From positions 32,399,934 to 32,463,933 of the forward strand of contig NC_045138.2 in assembly GCF_008831285.2 (NCBI RefSeq): DNA of 64,000 nucleotides, given 5' to 3'. Of the stretch, positions 11,201 through 23,412 are shown one piece after another. The stretch comes from Nymphaea colorata. Its lineage: Eukaryota; Streptophyta; Magnoliopsida; Nymphaeales; Nymphaeaceae. Position numbers and translations under genes: made by a program. Position 1 is the first letter of the stretch; every line of letters starts with the position of its first letter. The notes under the pieces are model-generated. The model was given only the letters and a program-made list of their open reading frames with translations, ran no database searches and was not told where the DNA came from.

Positions 11201-14200
11201 ACATGGTAAAAACACTTACAGCCTTACTCTATCAGAGAGGCATCTTTATTATTATTATTATTGTGATTATTATGTTTGTTCTAGTTATTATTATTACTGT
11301 TTTTATATTATTATTATTATCATTGTTGTTAATATTAGTGTTTATTTATCTTACTCAATCTCTTTTGCTTATTATAAGATTCATTTAATGGTTCGTGTAA
11401 TCTCTGGATCATTCCACCACATAACAGTTCCAGTCACATTTTTCTCCGAAAGTGTTCAACTGTAAATGCATCCTGTATCTTCTTAGTAGTGTTGTGTTGA
11501 TAGCGTCTGAAAAGTAGATCATGACCAGGGAGAGAGAAAGATCATTTTGCTTATTTATTGTTTATATGCATGGGACAACTATACTTAAGAAGAAGAAGAA
11601 GAAGCAGAAGAAGAAGAAGAAGAAGAAGAAGAAGAACATGATGATGATGATGACCAGGGAGAGGAGAGAAAAAAATGGTGACCAGAGACTTGTTTACATG
11701 CATCAACTTGTGAACTAAGAAATGTGTGTGATGATGATGACCAGGGAGAGGAGAGAAAAAAGTGATCTTATTTTCCATTTTATAAGAAACATTTGTAATG
11801 CACTTTTAGTTTTTGTTTGTTTTCATTTTTTTAAATATTAATAACTATGTTGAATTTTTGTCAATATATTTGCAAGAAAATTAGTAGAAGGCTCTTCATT
11901 TCATATCTTTTCTGTTTTTATCTATCTTAATTTTTTGAGTTCCAAGATTTTGCTCAAGAAAAATAACTTTTCAGAAAAATTCTCAATGTTGTTACTGTTC
12001 TTGGCAACTTAGAGCATCTTTTAGGACTTAAGACTAATGCTTGCTTTTCCTGCTTGTAGTGGGTGTTGGAAATTTCTGACAAACCTGGGCAAGAAGAGCC
12101 AGAGCCTGCATTTAAGGTGAGTTTACATTCATGCAGTTATTTGAATTAATTTGCAGTTGAAATTGTGGCATTGATGGAGAATTGTAGTTTCTTCCTCTTT
12201 GATTTTGAGAGCAAATGCATAATTTCTTAATGCTATGTGCGCTTGTGCTTATACCTTAAAAATGTTTTCATGGTGCTTCTAAGTAAAATATAGTTGACCA
12301 AAGGTACCACTAAATTTGTGTGCAGTTTATTGGGAATGTCCATGGCGATGAGCCGGTTGGTCGTGAATTGCTTCTATTTCTGGCGAATTGGTTATGTGAT
12401 AATTACGGGAAGGATCCTTTGGTACTTTTCTCTCAGAACTATTATTTAACTTGCAAGGGTATTTTTCCTTTAGGAGCCAACATATGTTGCTGCCATTTGT
12501 TACTTGAGATGTACATCTTTTTCTGCTTTTCATTAATCAATGTGTGCCACCATTGTGATATGCTCCTTTTATTCCTGCCAGTCAGATAGACTCTGCTAAG
12601 TCACTCTAGTGAAATAAGATTGTTGCGTTATTGCTTTTCATCTGTTCCGAGACATAGAATATCTAGTTAGCTTGTTATTTAGCAGTCATATCTGTGTAAC
12701 TTGAGAATTTAGAATTTTCCAGATTCTAGGTTCACTGGAATGGGTGAAAAAATGCATGTTTTGGGTGATTGATATTTCACAGAGAGTTATTGCACACCTA
12801 TTCTATTAAATTAAGTTGTATTTGTTCTTTCTTTTGCAGCATGTTTTCAAACTGCATTTGCCTTGGGTCTGTCCATTTCTTGGTGTCCATTTTTCTCAGC
12901 AGCATGTGAGCACATAACCTGCCGTCAAGTTCAAGGAGATACCTTTTTATTGAATTCATCCCTGTTTATGCATCAAGAATTTTGAGTCTAACTGACCCTT
13001 ATTCTTGGTAATCCACAGATCACAAACGGTTACCTTGGTGCATGATCAGCTTGCTATGGAGGCCTTCTATTTGTTTAAAAGAAAATTGAACTCTTGATAT
13101 CTGAGTTTAGATTCTTTAGACACACATATACTTATGCATATGAAATATTTCACCTTTCATGTGACTTTCTTTGATGGTGGGTTCAGCTATCATCTGTGCT
13201 TTAACAGTCTTCATCAGTTCAAAATGCTAAATTCAATATTTGATGCATTTATTGGAAAGAGGGGCCTATCTTTTTCCTTCCTTTTTAGTATTTATAGTGC
13301 GTCATTGTTTTAATGAATAATATTTGCCTGTCATGATCTGCATGGGGAACAGCATGCCATACCTTGTGCTATTTGAAATTTTGAAGTAATTCTCTAGTTC
13401 ATGGAACTGATTCCTTTTAAGTTTCTTTTCCATTTTCTCCTAGGCATCTATAATCATAAAAAATGTCCACCTCCATTTGCTGCCAACAATGAATCCAGAT
13501 GGATTTTCTTTGAAGAAACGTGGTAATGCAAACAATGTTGATCTAAATCGAGATTTTCCTGATCAAGTATGTTATTTCTTTCTTTTCATTTGATAAGTAT
13601 CTCTTTTTCGTTTTTATGTTGCGTATTTTTCTTAATGGATGTTATTTTCCTTGTTTTTTGGTTGTAAGACATGAACTGTTTTCTTCCTTCCTGATTTACT
13701 TAATTTGGTCTTACAGTGCATTTTTTTTTGCTTGACCTTAAATTTTCTTAACCTTTGAAACATGTCCAGTTCTTCCCTCAGAATAATGATGAGCAGCCAA
13801 GGCAGCCAGAAACAAGGGCAATAATGAATTGGCTGAGGGAAAACCATTTTACTGCATCTGCCAGTTTGCACGGGGTAATATTTTTTGCTTCCTTGTTTTA
13901 TTATGACAAATGTCTGTTTCACAAAGTGTGTTACTATGAGAAATATAAGTTTGTCATGTCAATAAAAGCTTATTTTCTGTATCGTTATGTTTCTTATTTC
14001 ATTTCAAAACTTTACTAAGAAAACTCTTCCATGGCATTGAGAAACCTAGTTTACTGAGACCTGGTGCTGCAAGAAGTCTGGTGTAAGAATCTGGTTTCTG
14101 AGCTCTAAAAATTTTGTTCAACTGTTTGCAGGATAAAATGTTGAGAAAAACTGACATTGGGGTTCACAGAATGAGCATTCAGTAGCTGGTTTTCAGATTA

Positions 14201-17200
14201 AATTTTCCCAAAACAGATGTTTGCAAAATCAATAGTCACAAATGCTGCAATTTCCAAAAATATGTCGGGATTTGAGATGCTAGTCAAATTAAAGTGTTCG
14301 ATAGCAGAAATAACAACTATTTGTGCCTATGTGGTGATATTTCAAGTAAAACAGGTTCTTCAATCTCAGCCTCCTTCTCAAGATTCATGAGAAAAAAAAT
14401 TATTTTAGTTATAGAAGACAGGCCAACTTTATCATCCAGTTGAAGTTCTGGAAATGAAATCTTGATTTCCTTCATCTGCAGGAATCCATGTTGAATCTCA
14501 AAGAACCTGCTATTCCGTCATAGCAGAAGGTTATAGCACAATAAAAAATCTTCTTTAATGAGAAACGAAACAAAATAATGAGGCCACAAACTCAACCAAG
14601 ACCAACACGGAAATTGTAATGAAAAAGTGAACATGCAAGTGTATCACTTAAAAGATTGAAATATAAAGTAATGGAAGTTCCAACTGTGGAGTTTGGATCT
14701 AAGGACATCCAAAAACTGTTTTCTCATTTGAACAAGGGCGATAGAATATTTTCTTTAGCTAGTTGGTCTTGTGAAAGATGTACTTAGTTTTTGCATACTA
14801 TTTCCTTGCAGTTTCTCAACTTGATTGCTTTCTGCTATAAAGTCATCAGTTGATGGCAATTAACTGAGTGATAAAAATTTTTCTCTCTTCTTTCCTGTTA
14901 CATTAAGAGAGGTCTTAATTTGACCTTTTTCTCCTTTGTTATAGTTCTCCTCAATCTAACAGAGTGTATTATTCGAATAGGGTGCCTTGGTTGCGAACTA
15001 TCCATGGGATGGCTCGAAAGACTTGAGGTAATGGCAGTTTCTTTTCATTTGAACAAAAATTAAATGTCCTTTTCACTAGGGTGTTGCACTTGCTGTTTGC
15101 CATGTAAGCTCTGCAACTGTGGATTATTTCTGTAAATTGGCATAAGTAATTGTGGCGTTAAGATATTAAATCATGGGCAACAACTAGGGGTATTTAGTGA
15201 TGGAAGTTGGAACTAATGTTTAGATAAATATAAGAATTATAGAAATAGATTTCCACTTCCATTTATTTATGCATTCATTTCTCTGCATTGTGTTTCCAAT
15301 ACACTGGAGAGATCATAATTTTCTTTTTGCTTCTAAAATTCACAGGCTTTGCTAGTTCTTCATTACGATCGAAATTCAGGTTGTGACACATGAGGGGGCG
15401 AGTTCCTTAGAGAGTCCATGTTACATATATCTAGATTTTATAAAAAGCAAATAAATAAAAAACATACCTTGTAGGCCTTAACTTTGGCCATCCCGATGGC
15501 CTGCTTCACACATTTAAAGTTTGGTTTTCACAAGTCCAATGATACATATGGATGCAGAATGTCCAAAATTATATGTTTGAAAAAAATTCACGAGGATGTG
15601 ATGTATCGAATCTATAGACCAATATCTATAAGGGTTTCATCTTTATTGTATCATAAAATCTGATACATGTATCATATTTTGACATTTTTCTGCTAATTTA
15701 AGCATTTCAATCCATCCATGCCGTCAGTTTTTTGAAAAAACGACTAAAAGTTAAAACCACATAAAAAGCCAAATCTCTCTCTCTCCTGCTCTTTCTTGCT
15801 TCCCCCTTCTCCCTTTCTTACCATCTCCAAATATGACGTCTACAAACAATTTTACAATTTTTTTAATCTTACAGTTTAGGCCACAAATTTCTGTATTATT
15901 TTCAAAATATGGCAATAATGTCGACAAACAAGGATAATACTGCTAGATAAGAATAAAACTGAAAAATGAACATCAATTTTTCATGATAAAATATTGCCAA
16001 GTTGAAACTTTATAAAATATAGTTGTATTGTTTGGAGTAAAAAAAATATTTTGTTGATGTATTGTGAACATTTTGTCAGTTTCTTTTTAACATTTTAATA
16101 GGCATTTTGATTTTTTATAAATGTTTATGTAAGAATTTAGTAGAAAGCCCATAATTTCATTATATTATCAGTTATATCTTTTATGTCTTCTGAATTTTTG
16201 AATTCCGAAGATTCTCCAGAGAAAAACAATTTTTCCAATTAATACCAAGAAAAACTTCACCAACATAAACCCGACAGCCATGTCTGTGACAATGAAGTAT
16301 GTGTGTGTAGTTACTGTCGGCCACTGGGAACAGAATCCTGGACTAATAGTAGTATCTAATCAACTGGTCGGTAGTTGGGAGCAGTTGCACATGTAGTAAT
16401 GCTGCGAGAACTTTGAAGACTCTGATGTGCTTTGTCCAGTGAAAGTTTTAAGTGTTGCTGATTTCGTAGAAATAATGTAAAAGGTGTGCCAAACATCTGG
16501 TGTTCTGCATGCAAGCTCCATCTAGAGGAGCCCAGTTAGAAGTTATTCTTAACCAGTGCATGATCTGTGACCTGGCATTGTTGTATAATATTGATTTTCA
16601 GGAAGCAGTATTATGCCTGCCCTGATGATAAAGCATTCCGATATATGGCAAACTTGTACAGTCATTTTCACTACAACATGTCTCAGAGTCGTGAATTTGA
16701 AGAAGGCATCACAAATGGAGCTGCATGGTATGTACAATATAATGTTACCTTCTTTTTCAAGAAAAAGAATGGCTAGCTGACATGTTCTGGTCTTTGTTTC
16801 ATTACGGAAAGTTCTTTCTCTTTGTTTGCTTGTTTTCAGAAAAAGATTTGAAGTCCAAAAGTTTTGAACTTTAGGTTTGAATTTATGAATTAAGAAATGA
16901 AATGAATTTGAATTTCAGGTACTTGTTACAAGTCCCTCCTGTTGTGTTTGGCATTGTCACAACCTGTAATTTTTTTCTTGAAAGAGATATTTGCAGGTAT
17001 CCCATATATGGGGGTATGCAAGACTGGAACTATATCCATGGTGGCTGCTTTGAGTTGACTTTGGAAATTAGTGATGTCAAATGGCCTAGGGCTGAAGAGG
17101 TTAGACACTTATCCTTGTTTCTTCTTCCGAGGAGAGAGTGAATGTTTAAAGAAAATTACCATAAAGTGGATGGAATAAACCATCAGCGACTATGGCCTTC

Positions 17201-20200
17201 TTGATGGTATATGTATGGCTTTTTGTATTCTTTGGAACCCGAAATGTCATGAATTGTGGTTGTGTGCTGCTAAAATCTAGTTGGTGTCATTCTAGTTTGA
17301 CCAAGTATTTGCTTGTTATCTTTAAATTTTCCATCTGTACTAACAAGCTGGTTCTCTGTATTTGACTTGTCTAACTGTGATTTTTTGGGGTTAAGTTTCA
17401 ATGCAGCTTCACTTCCTATAATGATTCTGTTTTGCGTCTTCATTTAGTTTAATTTAATAACGTTCTGTAATTGGGCACTATATCTGTTGTACTAACAGAC
17501 TTAACATATTTTAAGCCTTTCTGAGCATCACACTCATGCTACCTGTTCAGTCTTTTTCACTTTTGCTTAAAACATTGGCTGTAGCCATGCACTTATCCTG
17601 CTTTTTCTGTTTGTCGTGCAGCTTCCTGTTCTTTGGAATTTTAATAAGGCAAGCATGTTGAATCTTGTAGCGAGCGTTTTCAAGGTACTGTCGATGAGCC
17701 TGGACTTGTTAGCATTTCTTTGCTCATTTGATAACTTCGTTGTCCTTAAGACTATTTTCTACTTGAGTTGGTACGCGATTGTGTATTGGAAAACTGTTAT
17801 TTTATTATGCCAACTTATCTATTGATCACATTTATCATAGTATTGGCAGTACAACTGCAGAATTTAGCAATGCAATGGACTCAATGCTTGGAGTATTATC
17901 TTTTCTGTTAAAAGCGCTGGTGCAGTGTGCCAGGCAATTGGTTGCGCCTAGAGCCTATGCGGAAGTAGGCACATTAATGGCACAAAAAAGTTCAGGAAGA
18001 AAGGAAACTTTGAAGTTTAAAGTGCAATGGCAAATGTTAATTTTAACTAGAAGATTGAAGCATTTCTCGATGGAAGTATGTGGTTATCAATTTATAAGAA
18101 AAAGCATATTCACAATGCATGATAAACAATGTTAACATGAATGCACATCATTGTTTATTTACAGAGCAAACAAAATATATTAATTTTCAGAAAGTCAATT
18201 GATAAATCATACCTAAAAACCTAAGATTTAATGTCAAATTCAGATTACTTATTTATTAAAAAAAGGAAGCAAACTTTCTAATACGTAAAACTTAAAAGTA
18301 TAATTCAAATTACTTGGAGGCCATGGTCGTTCGGTTACATGTTAGCTGGTCTTACTGCCATGTCCAACATGTAAGACCAGCTAAATAGTCAAAACATGAA
18401 GAACAGTAGTTGATTGGAAGATAGGTGACCTAGGCATATTACATGACTATGCATAAAAAGAGTAAGTGGTTGCTGGATTCATTGTTGATATGATTTTGCA
18501 GCGCCATCTTGACCTGTTGTAGTCTGTTTTAGAGTGGAGTTCATGGGAGGATTTTCTCAGCACTCTCAGGGCAACCTTTACCCGCTGCAGTGGATATCAA
18601 GGGTATTAATTACACGGTATGTCTCTCTCTCTCTCTCTCTCTCGCTCTTTCGCTCTTTCTTTCTAACAATATATCCTAATTATTTTGATGTTAAAATTGA
18701 AAGTTTTGATTGCTACTTAATATCTGCTGAAATATATGGTAGCTGATATCTAACCGATCCATGTTACATATGCAAAATTGCAAATATTATTTTATTTCTT
18801 GAAATGAGTTAGTAGCTGTTAATTACGTCAATATCCATAAAATGCATGTAATGCGTGTGTTATTTCTTATTGCTGGCTTGGCGGCTTCCATCATTGAGTT
18901 GAACTTAAGGGATGATGTAAGTAAATTTGACTCATGATTTTCCTTGCCAATTCTCCACATGAAGTTTCAATAACAATTTAATCTGCATTCTCTTATCTAG
19001 ACTGGTAGTGACCAGTAAAGTGATATGGTGGTCCTCATAATTTACTGTACAGAGAGGCTGTCACGATAATTCTAGCTCGTATCTTTCTGTTACTTTGACA
19101 ATGTTTGAAGTACTTGCGTCTGGTATCATTCAAACTCATCCAATTTTATGGCCAAAATTTCTATTATTTGATAATTTCTAACTGGAGGTTTGGGCTTTCA
19201 AATCATAATCGTCATGATATCGTCTGATTTTCCATCCTTTATTTATCTTCCTTAGCTTTTAATGCTTCAAATCGGCAACTTAACTGAGAAATAACCTAAA
19301 AAATAATGTTCTTATGTTACAATATTTAAGTAGTCAAAAGCAGTAGTTGGGACTAACAGACCCCAAGAAAAACCTAGGCATTGAAGTCACTTCTATTTGT
19401 GAAAAAGATGAGGGTAAAAAGAAAATAGGATAAGAAAAATAAGAAAAATGCAAAATGGCTGTGGGGTTTTTGAAATTTCTCGAGCTCAAACAATATACTA
19501 CAAGAAATAATAAACAAAAATAGTTAAGGTTTTTAGGGTTAAATATTGCAAAAGTAATATTCTTTTGTTTGAGGGACATGGTTGGCTCAACCTGGGCGTC
19601 TAAGCTGCCACCCAGGGGCTACGTGTGCTTTTGATTACATGGTACAATGTTGCACCATGTATAAATTTATTAGGAATGCTTGGTGCAGTCGATTACAGAT
19701 TTCACCTGGTCTAGAATATGTTGTGTAGTGGACAATTTGTTCTTTTCATATAAACTAGTTTCAAGAATTGGATTTTATAGAATTCATTGTCCTGCTTGTA
19801 ATTAATATGTCAATTTTTAAAAGATTGACTGTAGTTAAATGAGTTTGCCAGTTACAAATTTGGGCAAATTTGACATCATAGTCACAAATAACGTTTCATA
19901 GTTTTAAACGGTGAGGTTTTTCTTGGGTATAATACGGTGAACTTTTCAAGGGGAAACATATGGTGAATTTTAAAAAATTAAAAAAATTAAAAATGAGAGG
20001 AAAATAAAATAAGTGAAAAACTAACAACACAAACTTCAAAAATAAGTATATTTCAACAAATAAAAAATAAAAAATAAAAAAAATTGTTTGGCATTAAAAA
20101 ACATGAAAAAAATGAAATAAATGAAAAAAAAGGAAAAAACACAAAAAAACACGTTAAAAACCTGTTTTATTTCGCATTTATTTCTTTTTTTGAAAATGTA

Positions 20201-22313
20201 ACTTTTTTAAGTTTTAAACTGCATTTTTTTTTTTTGCTTTTTTTTCGAAAGGAACATGTTTTTTGTGACACTGGTTGACATAAACTTTCATGCATGAAAT
20301 GAGTGCATGTTACAAACTTACAATATTAACATGACGAGGTCCTTGCATCTGTCTGCATATTTTGCTACCGATTTCAACATCAAATGTACCTGACAAATTG
20401 AACAATGTAGTTAATTTCATATCAGGGTCATAACTTTATGATATAAGTCAGTCTTGCTGTTCTTTACATCATAGGCCTGAAAAATGTGAGATTGAATTGA
20501 TTTTGCAATAAGATTTCATGGTTTCATATGTCACATGGGTGCGGGTACGATATGGGTGTGGGTACGCGGACACAGCAATTTTCAAAATTTTTGGATACGT
20601 GGACACGGTGAATTTTATATTCTAAAAAAATTAAAAATGATAAAATAAAAAATATTAAATTAATAATTCACTCTTACAATCTCATAAAACAGTCCTCATG
20701 ATCATACAATGAGAAGAGCAACGAAGAACAGAACTATTACAAGCACACTCAGTCACTCACTATTGTTGAAGAACAGAACTGCTATTCCACGAGTAAGGCA
20801 AAACATCAAAATCCCCAAATCGGCAAATAAAAAGAAAACATATCGGACATAGCATTGAAGAAGGGGATCAAGATCGATGGATTAACCATCTAATCTTCAA
20901 ACAAAAACATCTCCAAATCGGCAAATCCAAAAAAAAAAAAAAAACCCAAATGAAGAACATGAAACCCTAACTTCTAATATCGAAAAGAAAAAAAAAACCA
21001 CTTACATGTCTGTCGCCGGACACCACCGGACGTCGCCGTGGATCGCCGGACTTCATCGCCATCCCTGCCATTGTTGCCAAACTCTGCTGTCACCAGTTAC
21101 AAGCACACTCAATAGTCGCCGGTGTAAAGGTCGAGCGTGAAAAAGCCATCGTAAAGAAAGTCGAGTGTTAAAGAATGTCGGGTTAGAAAAGTAGTTTGGT
21201 TTGGGTCTGACCCAGACCCGATCCAAAACGTATCCTGCCATGTCCACGTGTCGGGATCCGCATGTCGGAGTGTCGAAAGGGGTACGCGGCCCATTTTGCT
21301 GTGTCTGTGTGTCGGAGATGGTTTCTCACATGATGGCACCAGCTCCATGTTGGACTGACCATTCTGCTAAAGCTATTTGTTGCCTAGGGCAGTGACTAGA
21401 TGTGCCTGCCTGGTCTGTTTCTGGTGGATTAGTTTGATCAAAATTCTGTGTAGTAATAATTCTTGCAGTGCATGTATCAGATACATTGCATAAAAAGCAT
21501 TTGGAAATGTTCTTTCTAACTGGATTTATTGTTGACACTTGACAGGTTAAAGCTGGACAACTTTTTGGTGATTACCATCGCATGCTTGCTCCTGGTCAGA
21601 ATTATGAAGGTACATCTGTCGAGGATTCATATTCATTCCATGTATATGTTCATCTGCATTTGGAAAAATTCCTTAAATGATTCATTTACAATCTAGTTGC
21701 CCCTGTCGATCATTTAGTTGGTTAAACCGACATTCATTAACATAACAAAACATGTCTTTCTGAGCTTACTGGGGTTGGCTGAAATTTGTCTTTCCCAGAA
21801 GCAATTGTTCCTTGTTTTTAGTACCACCAGAAAAGAGTGACCTGTTTAACCGAATTTTTACATACATGGTAAGAAATTTAGGAACGATGAGAGTCGTGCA
21901 GTTTATTTAAAATTTTTAGCAGGATCTTCTGCTCATGTATTTTTTTTCCTTGTTTTGCAAATAAATTTCTTTTCTGTTTGTTGGTGCCTGCAGTTACTGC
22001 CTCCATGCCTGGATACTTTCCAAAAACTGCATGGTTTTCTATTGAAGATGAAGCAGTGAATGTTGACTTCATTCTGAATCCAGTGGATGGAGAATCAAGA
22101 AAACTCAAACCATTAGAGAATAACTGTAAATGTGGTTATGGCGGCATGCAGAAGTCTGAAATGATGCTGATACTAACAAGGAATCATCTCCAGGTATCAA
22201 TTGCTGCATTTGCTATTTTGGGCTTTCTTTTATTCTTGTTTAGAAGGAGAATAAATTTCAGGATTCCAAACAGCAGACAGTTGGTGACTCATAAGAGGGC
22301 CCTTGTCCCTTGA
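476..22313 (+). CDS. SOL1: SOL1-like membrane-anchored Zn carboxypeptidase (M14, carboxypeptidase D-like), 15 exons
   Basis: Exons read by eye, all with GT-AG introns: 476-602, 2012-2082, 2656-2747, 3854-3884, 12060-12116, 12326-12421, 13444-13566, 13770-13874, 14981-15027, 16602-16727, 16997-17099, 17622-17684, 18533-18616, 21546-21609, 21994-22313. The joined model is 1509 nt, 502 aa, and phases match at every junction. Residues 1-30 form a signal peptide. Zinc ligands are H132 and E135 (HGDEPVGRE) and H233 (SLHGG). The substrate-binding pair is N193-R194 (DLNRDFPD), Tyr304 is in GGMQDWNY, and the catalytic Glu is E315 (ELTLEIS). A transthyretin-like domain follows (about 348-430), then one membrane helix (about 464-479) and a basic tail. 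In Arabidopsis, SOL1 removes C-terminal Arg/Lys from the CLE19 precursor in the endomembrane system; that role is inferred here. Usual family length is close to 490-500 aa. The start is the only ATG opening a signal peptide in frame. The exon 2/3 junction is the least certain. Intron 4 holds a retrotransposon. Confidence 0.9.
603..3853 (+). other. Introns 1-3 of the SOL1-like gene
   Basis: Apart from exons 2 (2012-2082) and 3 (2656-2747) this stretch is A/T-rich intron sequence with short (CT)n runs near 1730-1745 and 3296-3310. I see no other gene, RNA or mobile element in it. Confidence 0.6.
4794..5386. mobile_element. Non-autonomous TIR DNA transposon (hAT-like MITE) in intron 4
   Basis: The ends are inverted repeats beginning CTATGTCACA at 4794 and ending TGTGACATAG at 5386. 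Inside both ends are head-to-head clusters of the GGGTAC/GGGTGC hexamer (about 4835-4890 on +, about 5340-5373 on the complement). The flanks give a near-match 8-bp duplication (CCTTTCAT at 4786-4793, CCCTTCAT at 5387-5394), which is the hAT target size. No transposase is encoded. The centre is a (TA)n microsatellite. Related ends occur at about 20.5-21.3 kb and 45.7-45.97 kb. Confidence 0.55.
5165..5292. repeat. (TA)n microsatellite with duplicated 30-bp flank
   Basis: Two (TA)n runs (about 5198-5247 and 5272-5292). The same block of about 30 bases (containing TTCATTTTGAAATTTTTAG) precedes each run, at about 5168-5200 and 5244-5275, so block and repeat were duplicated together. The ORFs over this stretch are Ile-Tyr runs from the dinucleotide repeat and are not genes. 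Confidence 0.9.
5563..5840 (+). repeat. Copia-1 5' LTR
   Basis: 278 bp, TG...CA ends. A perfect 24-bp palindrome lies at 5586-5609, centred on a BamHI-like GGATCC. The LTR presumably carries the promoter of the element; no clear TATA box can be assigned. Confidence 0.95.
5841..5853 (+). other. Copia-1 primer binding site (initiator Met tRNA)
   Basis: TGGTATCAGAGCC directly abuts the 5' LTR. It is complementary to the 3' end of plant initiator-methionine tRNA, the standard primer of Ty1-copia elements. Confidence 0.93.
5890..6193 (+). repeat. GC-rich GCC/CAGCGC repeat tract in the Copia-1 leader
   Basis: The untranslated leader between the primer site and gag holds imperfect repeats built from CGCCGCCG and GTCCAGCGC modules. 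All six frames stay open here because of base composition, so the Ser/Ala/Pro-rich ORFs are not evidence of coding. The tract contrasts sharply with the A/T-rich surroundings. Confidence 0.7.
6194..10492 (+). pseudogene. Copia-1 gag-pol polyprotein with one in-frame stop
   Basis: One frame of 1433 codons, broken only by a TGA at 8192-8194. The start is taken as the ATG at 6194 because upstream codons lie in the GC-repeat leader. In order: gag (DNYLSW near the N terminus); CCHC zinc knuckle [14 protein letters not shown] (about 6952-6993); aspartic protease [13 protein letters not shown] (about 7252); integrase HHCC and catalytic segments ([27 protein letters not shown]); reverse transcriptase with [11 protein letters not shown] and YVDDM (about 9518-9532); RNase H with SDADWAGC and SSAEAEYRA. 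The stop falls within the integrase core. The last codons run into the 3' LTR. In the integrase motif a Trp follows the catalytic Glu where Arg is usual (AERKN), a second likely lesion. It probably cannot transpose autonomously unless the stop is read through. Confidence 0.93.
10487..10764 (+). repeat. Copia-1 3' LTR
   Basis: 278 bp and nearly identical to 5563-5840. It carries the same 24-bp palindrome at 10510-10533. Preceded by GAGGGGGAG (polypurine tract); followed by the AACTT target duplication. Confidence 0.95.
11240..11350. repeat. (ATT)n-rich microsatellite
   Basis: Imperfect ATT/TTA trinucleotide repeat in intron 4. The overlapping Ile/Val/Leu-rich ORF is composition only. Confidence 0.85.
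11519..11765. repeat. (GAA)n tract and three copies of a GATGACCAGGGAGAG motif
   Basis: A (AAG)n run (about 11587-11636) lies between copies of a purine-rich motif (ATGACCAGGGAGAGRAGAAA-like). The copies start at about 11520, 11650 and 11737. The last two share GATGATGATGACCAGGGAG plus the following purines almost exactly. It looks like a local duplication seeded by a microsatellite. Confidence 0.8.
15028..16601 (+). other. SOL1-like intron 9
   Basis: 1.57 kb of A/T-rich intron sequence with short homopolymers and a CT run near 15775-15786. No gene or recognisable element seen. Confidence 0.55.
18343..18383. repeat. Short perfect hairpin in intron 12
   Basis: The 12-base arms TAGCTGGTCTTA (18343-18354) and TAAGACCAGCTA (18372-18383) can pair around a 17-base loop. 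It may be the relic of a small TIR insertion or chance; the arms are too short for a convincing miRNA precursor. Confidence 0.5.
18617..20520 (+). other. First part of SOL1-like intron 13
   Basis: Very A/T-rich intron sequence. A (CT)n run directly follows the exon 13 donor (about 18622-18645). A/T homopolymer-rich sequence fills 19970-20250. ORFs here are low complexity. No gene seen. Confidence 0.55.
20524..21335. mobile_element. Probable degenerate TIR element in intron 13
   Basis: The left edge (ATGTCACATGGGTGCGGGTACG, read from about 20528) resembles the TIR element at 4794, with GTGCGGGTAC and GGACACG repeats. The right part (about 21235-21330) has the same motif class in complementary or direct form (GTGTCGG, GGGTACGCGGCCC). 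A GC-rich CGCCGGACGTCGCC tract lies at about 21010-21065. No transposase frame survives. Exact ends and target duplication could not be fixed. Confidence 0.35.
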
Positions 22314-23200
22314 GTGGATTAGTAAAATAATTTTTGTGGAATATGTATACCATAATTTATTGTAGCGTCGATTGACCAGACAAAAGCAGCAAGCATTTTT
22401 TTCTATCTAAAATGGTTCTGTTGGAAGTTTTTTCTCCTGTCGGTGACAGCTTCCTCTAGCTTGTAGCACTGGTCTTTTCTTCTAGCCGTCAAGGGGCATG
22501 CCCATCTCCTCTCCTACTCTCTTTACTTACAGAAGGGATGCGTAGTTCAGTCTATCTCCGTCCGTTCTTTTGCTTGAATTTGTTGCTTTCGGATTATGGT
22601 CCAGAAAAAAAACTTACTTCCGGGAAGATGAGTCTTTCTTCATTGTTTCTGGATGACGGGTTGGTTTATTAAACGACAGACATGAATTAATCTAATTTGA
22701 AAAGGAAAGAAAGTGGAATTGGTGGGGTGGGCAGTTACCAAGATGAAACTGAGAAGCGAGGGGAATAAAACATTTACTACCTGGAGGTGGTTGACAACCC
22801 ATTGCTCGAGGCAGTATTGCCAGGTTCCATCATTTAAGACTCAGATGTATAGTACTTATGGGCATTGAACTAGAGACCTGCTTCTTCTCATGCACTTAGT
22901 TTTTTTAGCTACACTAAGCCTCTTAAAACAAAACATTTACAATTGGATAACATTTACAATTGGATTAGAGCGATAACTTTTCATGTTTAAATGGCAAGAA
23001 TGGACGGATTCCTTGTAAATGGGGCCGGAGACAGATGAGCAGCATATGACTTGTGTGGTCTTAAATGATACCATATGTATGTCACCATAAGTGAACATTA
23101 TTCAATTTGTCCATTGCAATTAAATCCGGGATAAATTTGGAAAAAGTGCAAACATCCAAGTTTTATACTTAAAGATGGACATATACTTGTAATCGTACGT
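22314..23200 (+). other. 3' flank of the SOL1-like gene
   Basis: The first few hundred bases after the stop are the likely 3' untranslated region; an AGTAAAATAATTTTT stretch at about 22320 is A/T-rich, but no polyadenylation site can be assigned. The rest, up to the Copia-2 LTR, shows no gene. Confidence 0.5.
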
Positions 23201-23204
23201 AATG

Positions 23205-23412
23205 GTTTCTTCCCTTCTCTTCCTTCCTTCTCCTTCTTCTCTTGCCGTGAGCAGCCACCCAAGAAGAAGCCCTCTTCTTTTTCCCCAAAAGAGAGAGAGA
23301 GACTTGAGAGAGGACTCGTGAGGAAGGGGCACCATCGGGTGCCCTTCATTTCTCCCTCCCGTCACTTAAGTGACGGGCCAGGTCGAGTCTTGAGGCTGGA
23401 CTCGACCCAACA
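23205..23412 (-). repeat. Copia-2 3' LTR, truncated
   Basis: Matches 27978-28164 of the 5' LTR (shared GTGAGCAGCCACCCA, GGGGCACCATCGGGTGCCC and GAGGCTGGAC blocks) with scattered substitutions. The remainder of the LTR is absent below about 23205. Confidence 0.85.

Larger units (their letters stand above)
10770..12059 (+). other. Rest of SOL1-like intron 4
   Basis: A/T-rich intron sequence between the Copia-1 target duplication and exon 5. Apart from the simple repeats listed separately (11.24-11.77 kb) I see no gene or mobile element. Confidence 0.6.

Noticed and set aside
18343-18383. Candidate microRNA precursor
   Set aside because: Perfect pairing covers only 12 bases per arm, too short for a plant miRNA duplex of about 21 nt.
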